Origin: Dolomedes plantarius
Taxonomy: Eukaryota; Arthropoda; Arachnida; Araneae; Dolomedidae
Length of the DNA: 64,000 nt
Reading direction: 5' to 3'
NCBI GenBank assembly: GCA_907164885.2
Contig: OU015490.1
Coordinates: forward strand, 11,151,466-11,215,465
Under the pieces are notes generated by a model. It was not told where the DNA came from. It did no database searches and was given only the letters and a program-made list of their open reading frames with translations. Below, in pieces: positions 1 to 11,664 of this stretch. The position numbers were made by a program, and so were the translations under genes. Position 1 is the stretch's first letter; each line of letters begins with the position of its first letter.

Positions 1-358
1 TTTAAATCTAACGAATTCACATGAACACAAAAACACAATTACAACTTCTCCAACCAGTATATCATTGTATTAAAAATATATACTCTGCAATATCAATCGA
101 AGTTGCCATTTCAATACTTAAAACGTAACAAAAAAAAAACAGGAATGCAAATGACTCCATGTGTAAAATTACGTCACACTGGTAATAATACTTTATATGG
201 ATGCCGGCAGGTGGGATAAAATATAACAATTCCCACACAATAATGGTGAAACGTGCAAAGTTCAACTGTTCTCGCGGGCACGTTTCCTGGACTTTACAAC
301 ACCTAAGCCTCATACCATAAAATAATTTATGCCGAACTATAACTACTATTATTTATTG
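1..358. other. AT-rich non-coding stretch
   Basis: I see no gene here. An 83-codon open frame on the minus strand (62-313) has no recognisable domain, no supporting context and low-complexity composition, so I do not call it. Confidence 0.5.
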
Positions 359-837
359 ACTAGCGGTCCGTCCCGTTTATGTCCGGGTTGAACAAAATAT
401 TATACCAATAAATTTCCAGTTGATAGCTAATAAATTGTAAATATTTTTTAACCTTAATAATAACCTAAATAATACCTTAAATTAATATTGCGTCAGTTAA
501 TAATTAAAATTATTTTTTTAAAAGAAAAAGGCGTGCCGGAGAACGGCTAGGTTCGAACCGCTACCGTCAGAAAGACCCACCGCAATAGCACCACGCTAAG
601 GATCGTTGAAATCTTCGGCACAAAAAGCGGTAGAAGACAGTAGCGGAAACAATGGAGATTGTTAGGATTAAGCTCCTAACTTTATTTCTACTTATGAGAT
701 ATACATAATATATAGCCTATGTCCATCTGGAATAATATACCTTTCAAACAGTAAAGGAATTTTTCAAATAGGTGCAGTAGTTCTGGAGATTACCCTCCAC
801 ATACAAAATCGCTCTCTCTTTATATAGAAGTATAGAT
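359..837 (+). repeat. dispersed repeat, ACTAGCGG...TATAGAT type
   Basis: The stretch opens with ACTAGCGGTCCGTCCCG and a CCGGG motif and closes with a CTTTATATAGAAGTATAGAT-like tail. The same head and tail styles recur near 38520-39235, 40034-41525 and, reversed, 55378-56512. Inside is a box-B-like palindrome (GGTTCGAACC near 552) with a tRNA-like neighbourhood on the minus strand. I infer a non-autonomous element that settles at TA-rich sites. The tail resembles those of RTE-type non-LTR elements, but no protein is encoded and the class is uncertain. Confidence 0.5.
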
Positions 838-1382
838 TTGTTGGGTCGCAAGGGGACAGACAGCGACGTGAGAATTTTTCAAAAAATCAAATTTTCAGCT
901 TGGTACTTAAAAAATTGGTGACATTTCTCTGATTGGAAAAATATATAATTTGTACTGTTTTCGTCTCTAGAACAGTGAAAATTTTACAACTAAACGTGTA
1001 AACAAAGATTAGCACGCCCATTTAAAGGGACAGTTCCTTCTTTTGTTCCCTTCCCTTTCAAACACTTTCATTGCTAGCTTTATTTAAACTGCAAACTCAA
1101 TAATTATTAACGGCGCACTTCTTATCGTGATATATTCCAAGCTGTGTGTTATTTCTAACCTTCAAATCGCGTTATTTACCCTTTTGCCTCCTGCTTTTTA
1201 CATCGCTTGTTTTCATCGTGTTTGTGTTCATCGCATCTTCCTGATATAAATTTTTGATATAATTGTATACCTTTTTTGTTTGCATATTTTATCCAAATGT
1301 ACTTCCTGTTGCTATTCCTCTATTAAAAAAATCGGTAAAAGAAAGTATTATGGAGGTGTAAAAAAGAACTTTTGCAAGTGAA

Positions 1383-2632
1383 ATGAATTCCGATGAAATC
1401 AACGACATTGCTTCAAGTAAAAAAATACATCTTTCTGAAATCGATGAGAATGCTTCTGTTAAAGGAAACTTTAATATTATTGTTGATATAGACATTCTTA
1501 AATGTTTAATAAATATAGTTGTACTGTGCAAAAACTGTGGTTCTGCAAACAGTTTCAATGTGTATGAAGATGTTGGCAGTCGCAAAGGTCTGGCTACAAG
1601 TTTAGTGTTTTTCTGCATAAATTGTAGATATTCCAGATCATCTATGACACCCTATGCTCCCAAAGCTTATGATACCAATATAAGATAAGTGTAGTCAAGG
1701 AGATGCCTTGGTAAAGGCAAAAAAGCTGCAGATATATTCTGTTTAATGATGAATCTTCCTCATCCTCCTGCCAAGTTTCAACGGTATAAGGAAAAATGGA
1801 TGAATGACTTATATCCAGTTAGTTGTAAATCAATGATCAATGCCGTAATTGAAACTGTAGAATCATAGAATGGTGATACAGACATAGTTGATGCATTTGA
1901 TATAATCTGGCAGAAAGCCTGGCCACATCCAAAAAAGGATGAGGTGTTGACTTATGTCTTTACGAAAGAACTTAAAAAATTGAAAACTTGCAGATGGGAA
2001 ATATATTTTTGGGCGTGGATGACTGACTGACTATGTAATAAATACACTCCAAAATTATTATGGCTTAGCCATAAGAAGTAATACTAATAAGACAGTTGAT
2101 GATATGGCTAAATCCATATGGGGTATTTATTTCAACAAATTGTCAAATGATGACAATCCGCAACATGGCTTGTGTCCTGTAGAACGTGACAGCTGGTGTG
2201 ATTTTAATCGAGCCAAAGAAACTGGTGAGAAATATCTACAAAACTACTCAATGTCCAAATCAGTTTTAACTGCCATAAAGCCAGTTTTTAGAAGCATTGA
2301 TGACAAGAAGCTTCTAGAAAAGTGTTTTGAATGGCTGTACACAGAACCCAAATGAGAGCTTTAACATCTGTATCTGGGAAAGGGTTCGAAAAACAAAGTT
2401 TGTAGTCATTATAACACTAAAGATTGGTGTTATGGATGCTGTAATATGCTTCAATGATGGTGTGTAATGACGAACAAAGGAGTTCGAAGCAATGAATATT
2501 AATCCTGGCTCAAATATGCTAGCTTCACTTCACAAAATTGACAAAACTAGAATTTGCGAAACTGGGATCAAAGTGCAAAAGCACAAGAAAGAAGCCAGGA
2601 AACAGAAAAATTATTCAAAAACAGGTAGATAA
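1383..2632 (+). pseudogene. broken Kolobok-type (Mutator-like domain) transposase
   Basis: Decayed relative of the 583-aa transposase at 60068-61819. The first open part (1383-1688, 101 codons) matches its N-terminal third and keeps two CxxC pairs of a zinc-ribbon type (LCKNC and FCINC). After a TAA the similarity goes on with stops and shifts through a segment matching about residues 140-200 of the intact protein. The middle that should hold the first two catalytic acids (about residues 200-360) is missing, so this copy cannot encode a working enzyme. Similarity resumes near 2015 and runs through 2104-2355 (motif IWGIYFNKLSNDD) and, after a one-base frame change near 2350, through NPNESFN, which carries the presumed catalytic Glu. 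A Lys-rich tail ends in TAA at 2630. The ends of the parent element are uncertain: GGGGACAGACAGCGAC near 852 and GTCCCTGTTTCCCC near 4510 are weak candidates. Confidence 0.8.
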
Positions 2633-2642
2633 TAGAGAAATA

Positions 2643-3862
2643 CACTGAAGTGCCACTGAATTAGGGATAGCAAAGCCTATGCAAAATGTGTAGCGCTGCG
2701 CATCATGTATGCGCAAGTGAGGGCGCTGTGGTAACTGCATATATAGCGCGTACTGTGGTTGTTCTGAATTAGTTGTTGGAATTGCCAGTATGGGTAAACT
2801 GCCTGATTTAGACGCCTTCGATCGCGGACAAATCGTAGGTGCGCGACGCATGGGCCATTCAATTTCAGAAATCGTCAGACAGCTAGGATTTTGAAGGTTG
2901 ACAGTGTCAAGAGTATACCAAGAATACATGGATGGTGAAAAAAAAACTAGTGATCGGGCAAACTGCAAAGGACAATTAGCCTTGACAGTGCGTGGTGAGA
3001 GACGGCCCAGGCGTATTGTACGTAGCCAGCGAAGCCAAAAATTAGCTCAAATTACCAACCAGTTTAATGACGGTGCCAGTCGTACAGTCAGTAAACGGAC
3101 TGTGCAACGCTCGCTTCACCGTATGGGTTTCGGGATCCGTCGACCTACGAGAGTACCATTGCTCTATACTCGCCATCGGGCTGCACGTCTTGCCTGGACA
3201 AGAGAGCACAGAGACTGGAGTGTAGAGGACTGGAAACGAGTAGCATGGAGTGATGAGTCTCGATTCCGACTACTTAACGCCGACGGGAGGCTGAGAATAT
3301 GGCGTCAGGCTCATGAAGCCATGGATCCTGCATGCCTGGCTGGAACTGTACAAGGGCATGGTGGCTCAATCATGGTCTGGGGTGTTTTTTCGTGGCACAG
3401 TTTGGGATCTTTGGTGCGTGTACCAACCTCCCTCAATGCAATTCGGTAAGTAGAGTTGCTGGGTCATCACCTCCATCCGTTTATGATGTTCTGTTATCTT
3501 CACGGTAATGGAGTTTTCCAGCAAGACAACTGTACCTCTCACAAGTTCCGGTTGGCTACTAGCTGGTTGGATGAGCATTCCTCTGACTTCTCTGTCATGA
3601 ATTGGCCACCTAGAAGCCCAGACTTAAATCCTATTAAGCATCTTTGGGATGTTTTGGAACAAGGCCTGAAAGGTCATCACACAGCTCCAAAGAACCTTAC
3701 TGAATTATGGACAGCTTTAGCCAATATTTGGCAAGCCATTCCCGTGGAACGTTTCCAGAAACTTGTTGAATCTATGCCTCGTCGTGTGGCAGCCGTTATC
3801 AAGGCCAGAGGAGGCACAACTCGTTGCTAGGTAGGTATCCCTAATTCAGTGGCACTTCAGTG
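2643..3862 (+). mobile_element. Tc1/mariner transposon with perfect 27-bp inverted ends
   Basis: Both ends carry the same 27 bp in inverted orientation (2643-2669 and 3836-3862, starting CACTGAAGTGCCACTGAAT). Each is flanked by TA (2641-2642 and 3863-3864), the target duplication of this superfamily. The 1220-bp element carries one transposase frame on the plus strand. It sits 10 bp after the stop codon of the broken Kolobok-type copy, so it arrived after that element. Confidence 0.95.
2790..3830 (+). pseudogene. Tc1-like DD34E transposase, inactivated
   Basis: A 347-codon frame from ATG 2790 to TAG 3828 is broken by two in-frame stops: TGA at 2892, within the N-terminal helix-turn-helix (after ...IVRQLGF), and TAA at 3447, just before VELLGHH. 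There is no frameshift, so the rest reads continuously. The RNase-H-like core shows WSDESRF with the first Asp and FQQDNCTSH with the second Asp. In SPDLNPIKHLWD the expected third catalytic residue, Glu in the family's IEHLWD, has become Lys (AAG). Two stops plus loss of the catalytic Glu make this a dead enzyme. Length and motif order are otherwise normal for Tc1-type transposases of about 340 residues. Confidence 0.95.
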
Positions 3863-3864
3863 TA

Positions 3865-4795
3865 CAACAATAAGAAGATTACATGACAGGAATGCTTTAA
3901 AAATGTTAAAATTTATAAAAATTGGGTACGTAAATTTTTTTTAAGTTTTCTCAAATTGACATATCTTCCTCTTTTGGTACACTTTTTGAAAATACTATTG
4001 CAGATATACATGTGAAACTTCACTGTATCATTAAAATAGCAGTTTTACATCTACTGAATTGAAATTTTTATGTAAAAGTTATAAAATATTTTTAATATGA
4101 AGTTAAATATTAAAAAAAATGAATAATTTTTAAATACATTTTAAATACATTTTATAATTTTTTAAATACATTTGTATGCCTTTAAGAAAAAATATATTTT
4201 TTCACAGTATTAAATAAAGTATATATAAGGTCAAATATTGAAGGTGCAAATATTGAAGGTAAGATCTTATTTAGTTTTTTAGTAAAGTGTACCTGAAAAT
4301 ACACTAGAATTTTTCATGGTAAAAAAGTGTTTTTTTGCATTGTTATATAAAATATCATTATAAAGTAATACATGTAAATTTTACACCGCAATGTTCACAA
4401 TTGCAGAATTTATCTGTGGTTAAAAAAATGGTATAATATTTAAGTAACTAAAACAGTTATGGCTACATAAACAATGGCAAAAATTTCGGCTTTTCCATTT
4501 GTCGAAAATGTCCCTGTTTCCCCAAAATACTACATGACTCATCAGGAAAAAGTCATCAAATATTCATATTATACATAAAACCTAAAATGATTTGAATTTG
4601 TTTTATAAAGTATTCAAACCTCTTCTTCGTTTACTGTCAATAAACATCGCAGACGGAATTTCTCACGTTAGTAATGTCTGACGGTGACAAAAGAGTTGTT
4701 AGTCTATAGAGCTAGAGTTTGCAAATCCGAACTTCTCATACATGTTTATAATCGTCCGGAATCCTCCTAAGACTGTAATTCCAAAGCATGAAGTT
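3865..4795. other. AT-rich stretch, probably 3' part of the broken Kolobok copy
   Basis: No coding potential seen. It lies downstream of the stop of the broken Kolobok-type transposase and may hold that element's 3' untranslated part. A short direct repeat (ATATTGAAGGT, twice near 4234-4261) is the only local structure. Confidence 0.4.
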
Positions 4796-4799
4796 TTAA

Positions 4800-5478
4800 G
4801 GGGACAAGGGACCTTCAAACTCGAATTTCTTAATTTTCAATTTTTTTAACACTAAATAAAAAATGAGAATAATTATTTTTCTTTTTTACTACATTAAAAA
4901 CCCTTAGAATTCAAAATAAGGAATTTTTTGCAGAATAATGACTGTTTTTCAAAATTTTTCAAAAATGCTAACGTTATTCAAAATACTCTGTACGCATTCT
5001 ATATTAATTAAAGTCTTTCATTTTTTTTATTATAAGTTTATTATATGTATATAATTAGAAATGTGCATTTAAATTTTTTTTGTAGAAATCTAAAGTCTTA
5101 AACATTTTTTTCTATTCTGTCTGTTATTTTTTTTATGTTTTTACTTTATTTTATGGTCTATAAATTTGAAAAATATTTGATTTCAAAGAATTATACACTG
5201 TTTTGTGACAAACACTTCAATTAACAATTCTGAGAAATTTGGAAGATATCAGAAGAAAATGAATACGCATGGAACCTTTTGAAAAATTGTCCTTTTGAAA
5301 TATTCTAGCATTTTTGAAGAATTTTTTGATAAATAAGTTTAATTCCTCTACAAAATACTTATTTGTGAATCCGAAGTATTTTCAACGTAGTAGAAAAGAA
5401 TATTAATTATACTCATGTGGTGTATAGAGTAAAATATTGAAAAATAAAGAAGAACGGGATTGAGGGTCCCTTGTTCCC
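4800..5478. mobile_element. TTAA-flanked MITE, GGGGACAAGGGACCTT ends
   Basis: The ends match in inverted orientation: GGGGACAAGGGACCTTCAA on the left and, reversed, GGGAACAAGGGACCCTCAA on the right. TTAA lies on both sides (4796-4799 and 5479-5482). The 679-bp interior is AT-rich and non-coding. The ends resemble those of the full element at 59447-62280 and the MITE at 12257-12991 (GGGG, then an AC-rich stretch, then GACC). I infer a non-autonomous element moved by a Kolobok-type transposase. piggyBac also uses TTAA, but no piggyBac protein is seen in this window. Confidence 0.85.
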
Positions 5479-5751
5479 TTAAGTTATATAACTGTAAATG
5501 TTAACAGCATAAGCTTTAAAGGGCGGACCCGCATTTAGAAAACATCTTTGTGAGGCCACTTGCTGCTAACAAACATACCTTTTTGGTTATATAATTTTTA
5601 TTATTCTTCATATTTTTCCTCAGGAAAATCAAGCTTAAAATACCTTACACCTGGTTCAACCAGATAGATCACCTCTATGTTTGGACTTCAAAGCCTAAAT
5701 CCCGATCAATTTAGCCCTCTTGTTACAAAATATGACGATAATGCTCCAAAC

Positions 5752-6718
5752 CAGTGGTTCTCATCGTGGAGGACTCGCCCACTGGGGAAGTTTGAGTGAT
5801 ATTCAGGGAACGGGGGCAGATAGTTAGCAAACAATATGTATAGCACGCATTTTAACAAGGCGTCGACAACATAAATTAAAATCAGAGATTACGTGTATGA
5901 CAGTTAACGTATTTTGTTAATTTCCGTTTTATAATTTTGTGATTGCAATGAGATTGGGGTGCAAACAGCATAAAGCCGTTGTATTCTGGAGTTTTAACCT
6001 ACGTTTCTTACATAATCAACGCTACTAGCGCCTTTGTTTATAACAAATGAAATCTGCCTAGGCAGGTCAGGTCAAAGTTCTCGGAGTTCCATGGTCGAAT
6101 GATTTTACCTCCAGTAAGACACATGAATCAAAATATATGTGCTCATCAAATTATTTAAATATTAGAAATAGACCCTCTTCAAGTAAAATAAAAATTTAAA
6201 GTAGACCATGAATTTAAAGTATAAAAAATAAAGATAATTACATTTATGTACATAAAAAGCATTCACCGGGATCGAAGGGTGATTCACCGGGGATAAAAGT
6301 ATCAGCTAGTTGTGGTTAAGAAGTGGAATGCCTTGGTCCAATGGGACTTTATCTCCAGTAAGCAAGTTGTTAAGTATCAAGGTATGTGTGATCAGTAAAT
6401 ATTTAAAGTTAGGAGAAATGTAAAGTTAAGATTACATTACTATTAAGAATTAAGTATTCTTAAAGGAGGAGGGAGAAGTTAAAATGTTTAATAATTTAAA
6501 GAGAAAACATTTAAGCTTTAAAGGATGGCTCGAAAAAAAACTTACTGCAGCCCGCTTATAAACTTGTAGCTAGCACATGCGCCTTAGTGGTTCTGAAGTT
6601 GCACATTTGGACACGTTCCAAATTTATGATGTTTCAAACCCAGAGGGTGGGGACGGAGGGTCTGAAGGTCTTTCAGAAGGGGGGGGAGGGCTAGACATAA
6701 AGAGGTTGAGAATCACAA
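5752..6718. mobile_element. hAT-type non-autonomous element
   Basis: The left end reads CAGTGGTTCTCATC. The right end, reversed, reads TTGTGATTCTCAACC, a typical hAT terminus. The flanks are CTCCAAAC (5744-5751) and CTCCAAAA (6719-6726), a 7-of-8 match to an 8-bp target duplication. The 967-bp interior has no transposase and contains short repeats such as ATTCACCGGG(A/G)AT-like units near 6262 and 6282. Confidence 0.75.
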
Positions 6719-6983
6719 CTCCAAAACTACCATACAATATAAATCAGTAACTTATATTTTACAAATCATGGGATCAAAGAAAAGCGAATCTACTTCTCCT
6801 ATTTCCCTTTAATCGTCTCAAAATTAAATAAAGCCCGTATTCGAACACTGTCAATGTATCTTAATTAATTAGGCGGTGGTCGAGAAATTGCAATTTCCCA
6901 CATTTTCTTGCTCGTCCCTTTAGACCGTCTAGACTCAGTTCACTTATGATAATTGATGGTCATAAGTTGGAATAATTATTTGA

Positions 6984-7239
6984 CATTTGTTATGATTCCT
7001 TGTATATTTTAGAAACTTTTATATTTTTATACTTTATTTGACACAAACATTTATTACACAATTGAAGAAAAGAAGGTAACATAATAAAGCACAATCACGG
7101 AGATGCTCTACTCGGCTATCTCCCAGAAGTTCCCGTCCCTTCTGACTCGATTTTTAGAATTACTTCCTCTTATGCTAATGCAAATGATCAGCGCCACCTC
7201 TCGGTGGGGTGAATCGGTCGGCTGAATCTCAACACTACA
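6984..7239 (-). repeat. LTR-like fragment
   Basis: Read on the minus strand it starts TGTAGTGTTGAG, is GC-richer than its surroundings for about 150 bp, then holds AATAAA-type poly(A) signals (near 7045 and 7030) and ends around CATAACA. This layout resembles a solo LTR. No 5-bp target duplication or second copy was found, so the call is tentative. Confidence 0.35.
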
Positions 7240-8688
<1,449 letters not shown>

Positions 8689-8732
8689 AAGAAAACGCGT
8701 CTTCCTAAATTACTTTTGAAGCATATTCCCTT

Positions 8733-9455
8733 TATTAACGCACGACCCCTTTTCAAATTGTAACCTGAAAGTAATGCAAGTTATAATTTATATTAGTCCT
8801 GCAGATCATTAAGCAGGCATGTGAAATATCTGAACTCAATAACATCCCCATATATCTCTGGTAGGAGCCCAAAGCCCTGATTAAATTTCTATATAATAAA
8901 TAAGTCCTGTTTTCAAATTCTTCCTTTTGGTAAAACGCAGAATAAAGAGAGATCTAACAATAAATTAATCCCCGTGAGAACCCTGACATGGAGACGTGAA
9001 CTCCACGAGACTAATTTCGTCCAATTAAAAATTAAGTAATTCAGGCCCTCTAGTGTCAATATCAGAAAACACTCATTTAATATTTGCCTAAACAGAAGAC
9101 TTTTCTCACTTCGCACCTAACTCTCGTTGCTGTCAGATCTGCTGTCCACGAACACCATAAGTCCGTTGGTCACGACGGCTCTTGTTTTAACTTTGTAATG
9201 TAATCAGCTCTCCGCGCCCTGTCCTGTTGCATGGACGCTGGGCAAGTCCAGTGGCCACTGCAGCCTTCTTATTGCTTGATAATTAAATAAAAAGGATTTC
9301 CTGGATATCGTCTGAAATTTGTTTTCCTTTTCTATGGCTCTATGTGTGTGTTTCTCTCCTAAATTTCTTCAGTGTTTTCCTGGATGAACACTTCGCCCAA
9401 CTTCATCTCCAATGTTGTACCCAGCAATTTATTCCCCTTTGTGATTACTATCACA
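8733..9455. repeat. 0.72-kb direct repeat, copy A
   Basis: Matches 10860-11583 over nearly its whole length in the same orientation, with small indels. Shared blocks include CACG(A/G)CCCCTTTTCAAATTGT, the stretch around ATTAAGCAGGCATGTG and CACTTCGCCC. A minus-strand 67-codon frame (8913-9116) is shared with the other copy but has no recognised domain. The two copies bracket about 1.4 kb. They could be LTRs of a decayed retroelement or two insertions of one repeat, and I cannot decide which. Confidence 0.8.
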
Positions 9456-10859
9456 ATAAAGTCGACAGGATTATATTCCTGTCCGGGGTTCCCTACGATT
9501 TTCGAGTGATTAATTATAATTATAATTTACGATGAAAATATTACGTATGCAACGTATTCACTTCAGCGGATATATTCCATAAAAAGAAATTTTTCAAGTG
9601 TCTATCCTAAAAAATGAAAGGACATTTGTGCAACGTCATGTGCTCTAAACCTGAAAAATTTGTGCAGTCTCCCCATCTGGATTTTTGTCGATACGACTTG
9701 TGTATTACATTGCCCCATGTTGTGCTGCTATTTGAAGAAATACGCCAGCAACTTGTTCGTTCATTTCCCAAGAACTTTTTCCTTATTGAAAAATGTGTAA
9801 TCCTCTGTTAAGTATCATCACTTAATTAAAATTATTTAATGCCAATAAACAATAATAAGAAATATTAATAATAAATAAATAACGGCCTTTAACAAAAAGA
9901 AATTAAAGGTAAGACAAATTGTCTATAAATTTTATATGTGTTCTTCATGATTAAGTGGTGAAACTGAATTTTGTTAAAGTATAAATTAAATTTATTTTGA
10001 AAGTGCATAAAATATTTTATGTAAAATTGTATTGAATGTTTAAATATGTGTTCTTAATGATGATGATACTCTAAAGACAATTTGATCAATTATAAATTTT
10101 ATTTCTTTTTAATTAATTTCTTTTTAATAAATTTAATTTTCAACCCTTTTTTTTTTCAAATTCAATGAGTACATAGTGCCAGTGTTTAACAAAATTAGCT
10201 TTGTTGGTTGTTCAGTTGTGCAAAATATTTTTCCCGAATAATGTTTTTTTCAATCTACAAGTGAAAATTTATTCAAATTAAATTATTGATGCATATTTAA
10301 AATTTCAGAGAAAATTTTTCCTGTATTTATCATTTTAATAAATATCATTAGATAAACATTAACTGAAATATTTGTAGTAGGCTTTAAAACATACAGTTGA
10401 ATATTTATTTTAATTACATAAATGAATGATGTAAACTGTTTCTTTTCAACTTCAATTGGCACTGTCCAAACCAACATTACTGCGGTTCTTTCCTTCAAAA
10501 TAATTTATTCCAGCACGATTAAAAATTTATAATTGAAAATTTATTTTAATTAGTAATTCACTGTATCGTCATAAATTCAGTCAAAATATTTATTAATTTT
10601 TATTATTTCAATATATTTTACGAAAAAAAAGAATTATTAAAATCTTTTATGTAAATGTCAACTGAATATAAACTTAAATTAAATAAATAATTATTGCTGC
10701 AAAATGTAGCTTTCAAATTCAATCAATATTTTTTCCCTATGTGCTCCGTTTTTGATAATCAAGTAACTCCAACATATTACCTCTCTGTTTTCGGCCAACT
10801 GGTAACGGCGGACCGAACGCGACTACTTGCGTTTTAAAAAAAGACGTGACTACTCTTGG
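9456..10859. other. AT-rich DNA between the two 0.72-kb repeats
   Basis: No reverse transcriptase, gag or other known domain is seen. The open frames at 9614-9811 and 10283-10498 are short and unrecognised. If the flanking repeats are LTRs, this is a heavily decayed or non-coding interior. Confidence 0.4.
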
Positions 10860-11583
10860 GTTAATAAAGCACGGCCCCTTTTCAAATTGTGACCTAAAAG
10901 TAATGCAAGTTATAATTTATATTAGCCCTGCAGATCATTAAGCAGGCATGTGAAAATCTGAACTCAATAACATCCCCATATATCTCTGGTCGGAGCCCGA
11001 AGCCCTCATTAAATTTGTATATAATAAATAAGTCCTGTTTTCAAATTCTTCCTTTTGGTAAAACGCAGATCAGAGCGTGAGCTAGCAATAAATTAATCCC
11101 CGTGAGAACCACGACAGGGACACGTGAACTCCACGAGACTAAATTCGTCCAATTAAAAAATAAGTTATTTGTGTCCTCTAGTGTCAATATCATCAAACAC
11201 TCATTTAATATTTGCCTGAACAGAAGACTTTTCTCTCTTCGCACCTAAATCTCATTTCTGCTGTCCAGGGACGCCAGAAGTCCGTTGGACACGACGGCGC
11301 TTGTCTTAACTTTGTACTGTAATGAGCTCTTCAAGGCCCCGTCCTGTTGCATGGACGCCGGGCAAGTGTTCGTAACACTTAATACTTAATACTTCGTTAA
11401 TGCTTGATAATTAAATAGAAAGGATTTCTTGGATATCGTCTGAAATCTGTTTTCCTCTTCTATGGCTCCATGTGTGTGTTTCTCTCCTAAATTTCTTCAG
11501 TGCTTTCCTGGATGAACACTTCGCCCGTCTTCATCTCTAATAAGTTGTACCAGCAATTTATTCCCCATTGAGATTATTATCTC
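10860..11583. repeat. 0.72-kb direct repeat, copy B
   Basis: Second copy of the repeat at 8733-9455. It differs by scattered substitutions and a local difference near 11357-11400, where copy B has TAATACTTAATACTT repeats and copy A does not. It ends next to a short (CA)n run (11585-11600), and the Tigger remnant begins just beyond. Confidence 0.8.
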
Positions 11584-11664
11584 AGACACACACACACACA
11601 CTTTGTAATGTAATTCTTTTGTACCAAGTGTGAAAAACTACTTAAAACAGGAAAATTTAGATTT

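Noticed and set aside
1289..1618. 109-codon minus-strand frame
   Set aside because: Antisense shadow of the broken Kolobok-type coding sequence; no domain of its own.
4796..5482. piggyBac origin for the TTAA elements
   Set aside because: TTAA would fit, but the only TTAA-flanked transposase here is of the Kolobok/Mutator-like-domain type and shares the GGGG...GACC ends; no piggyBac domain seen.
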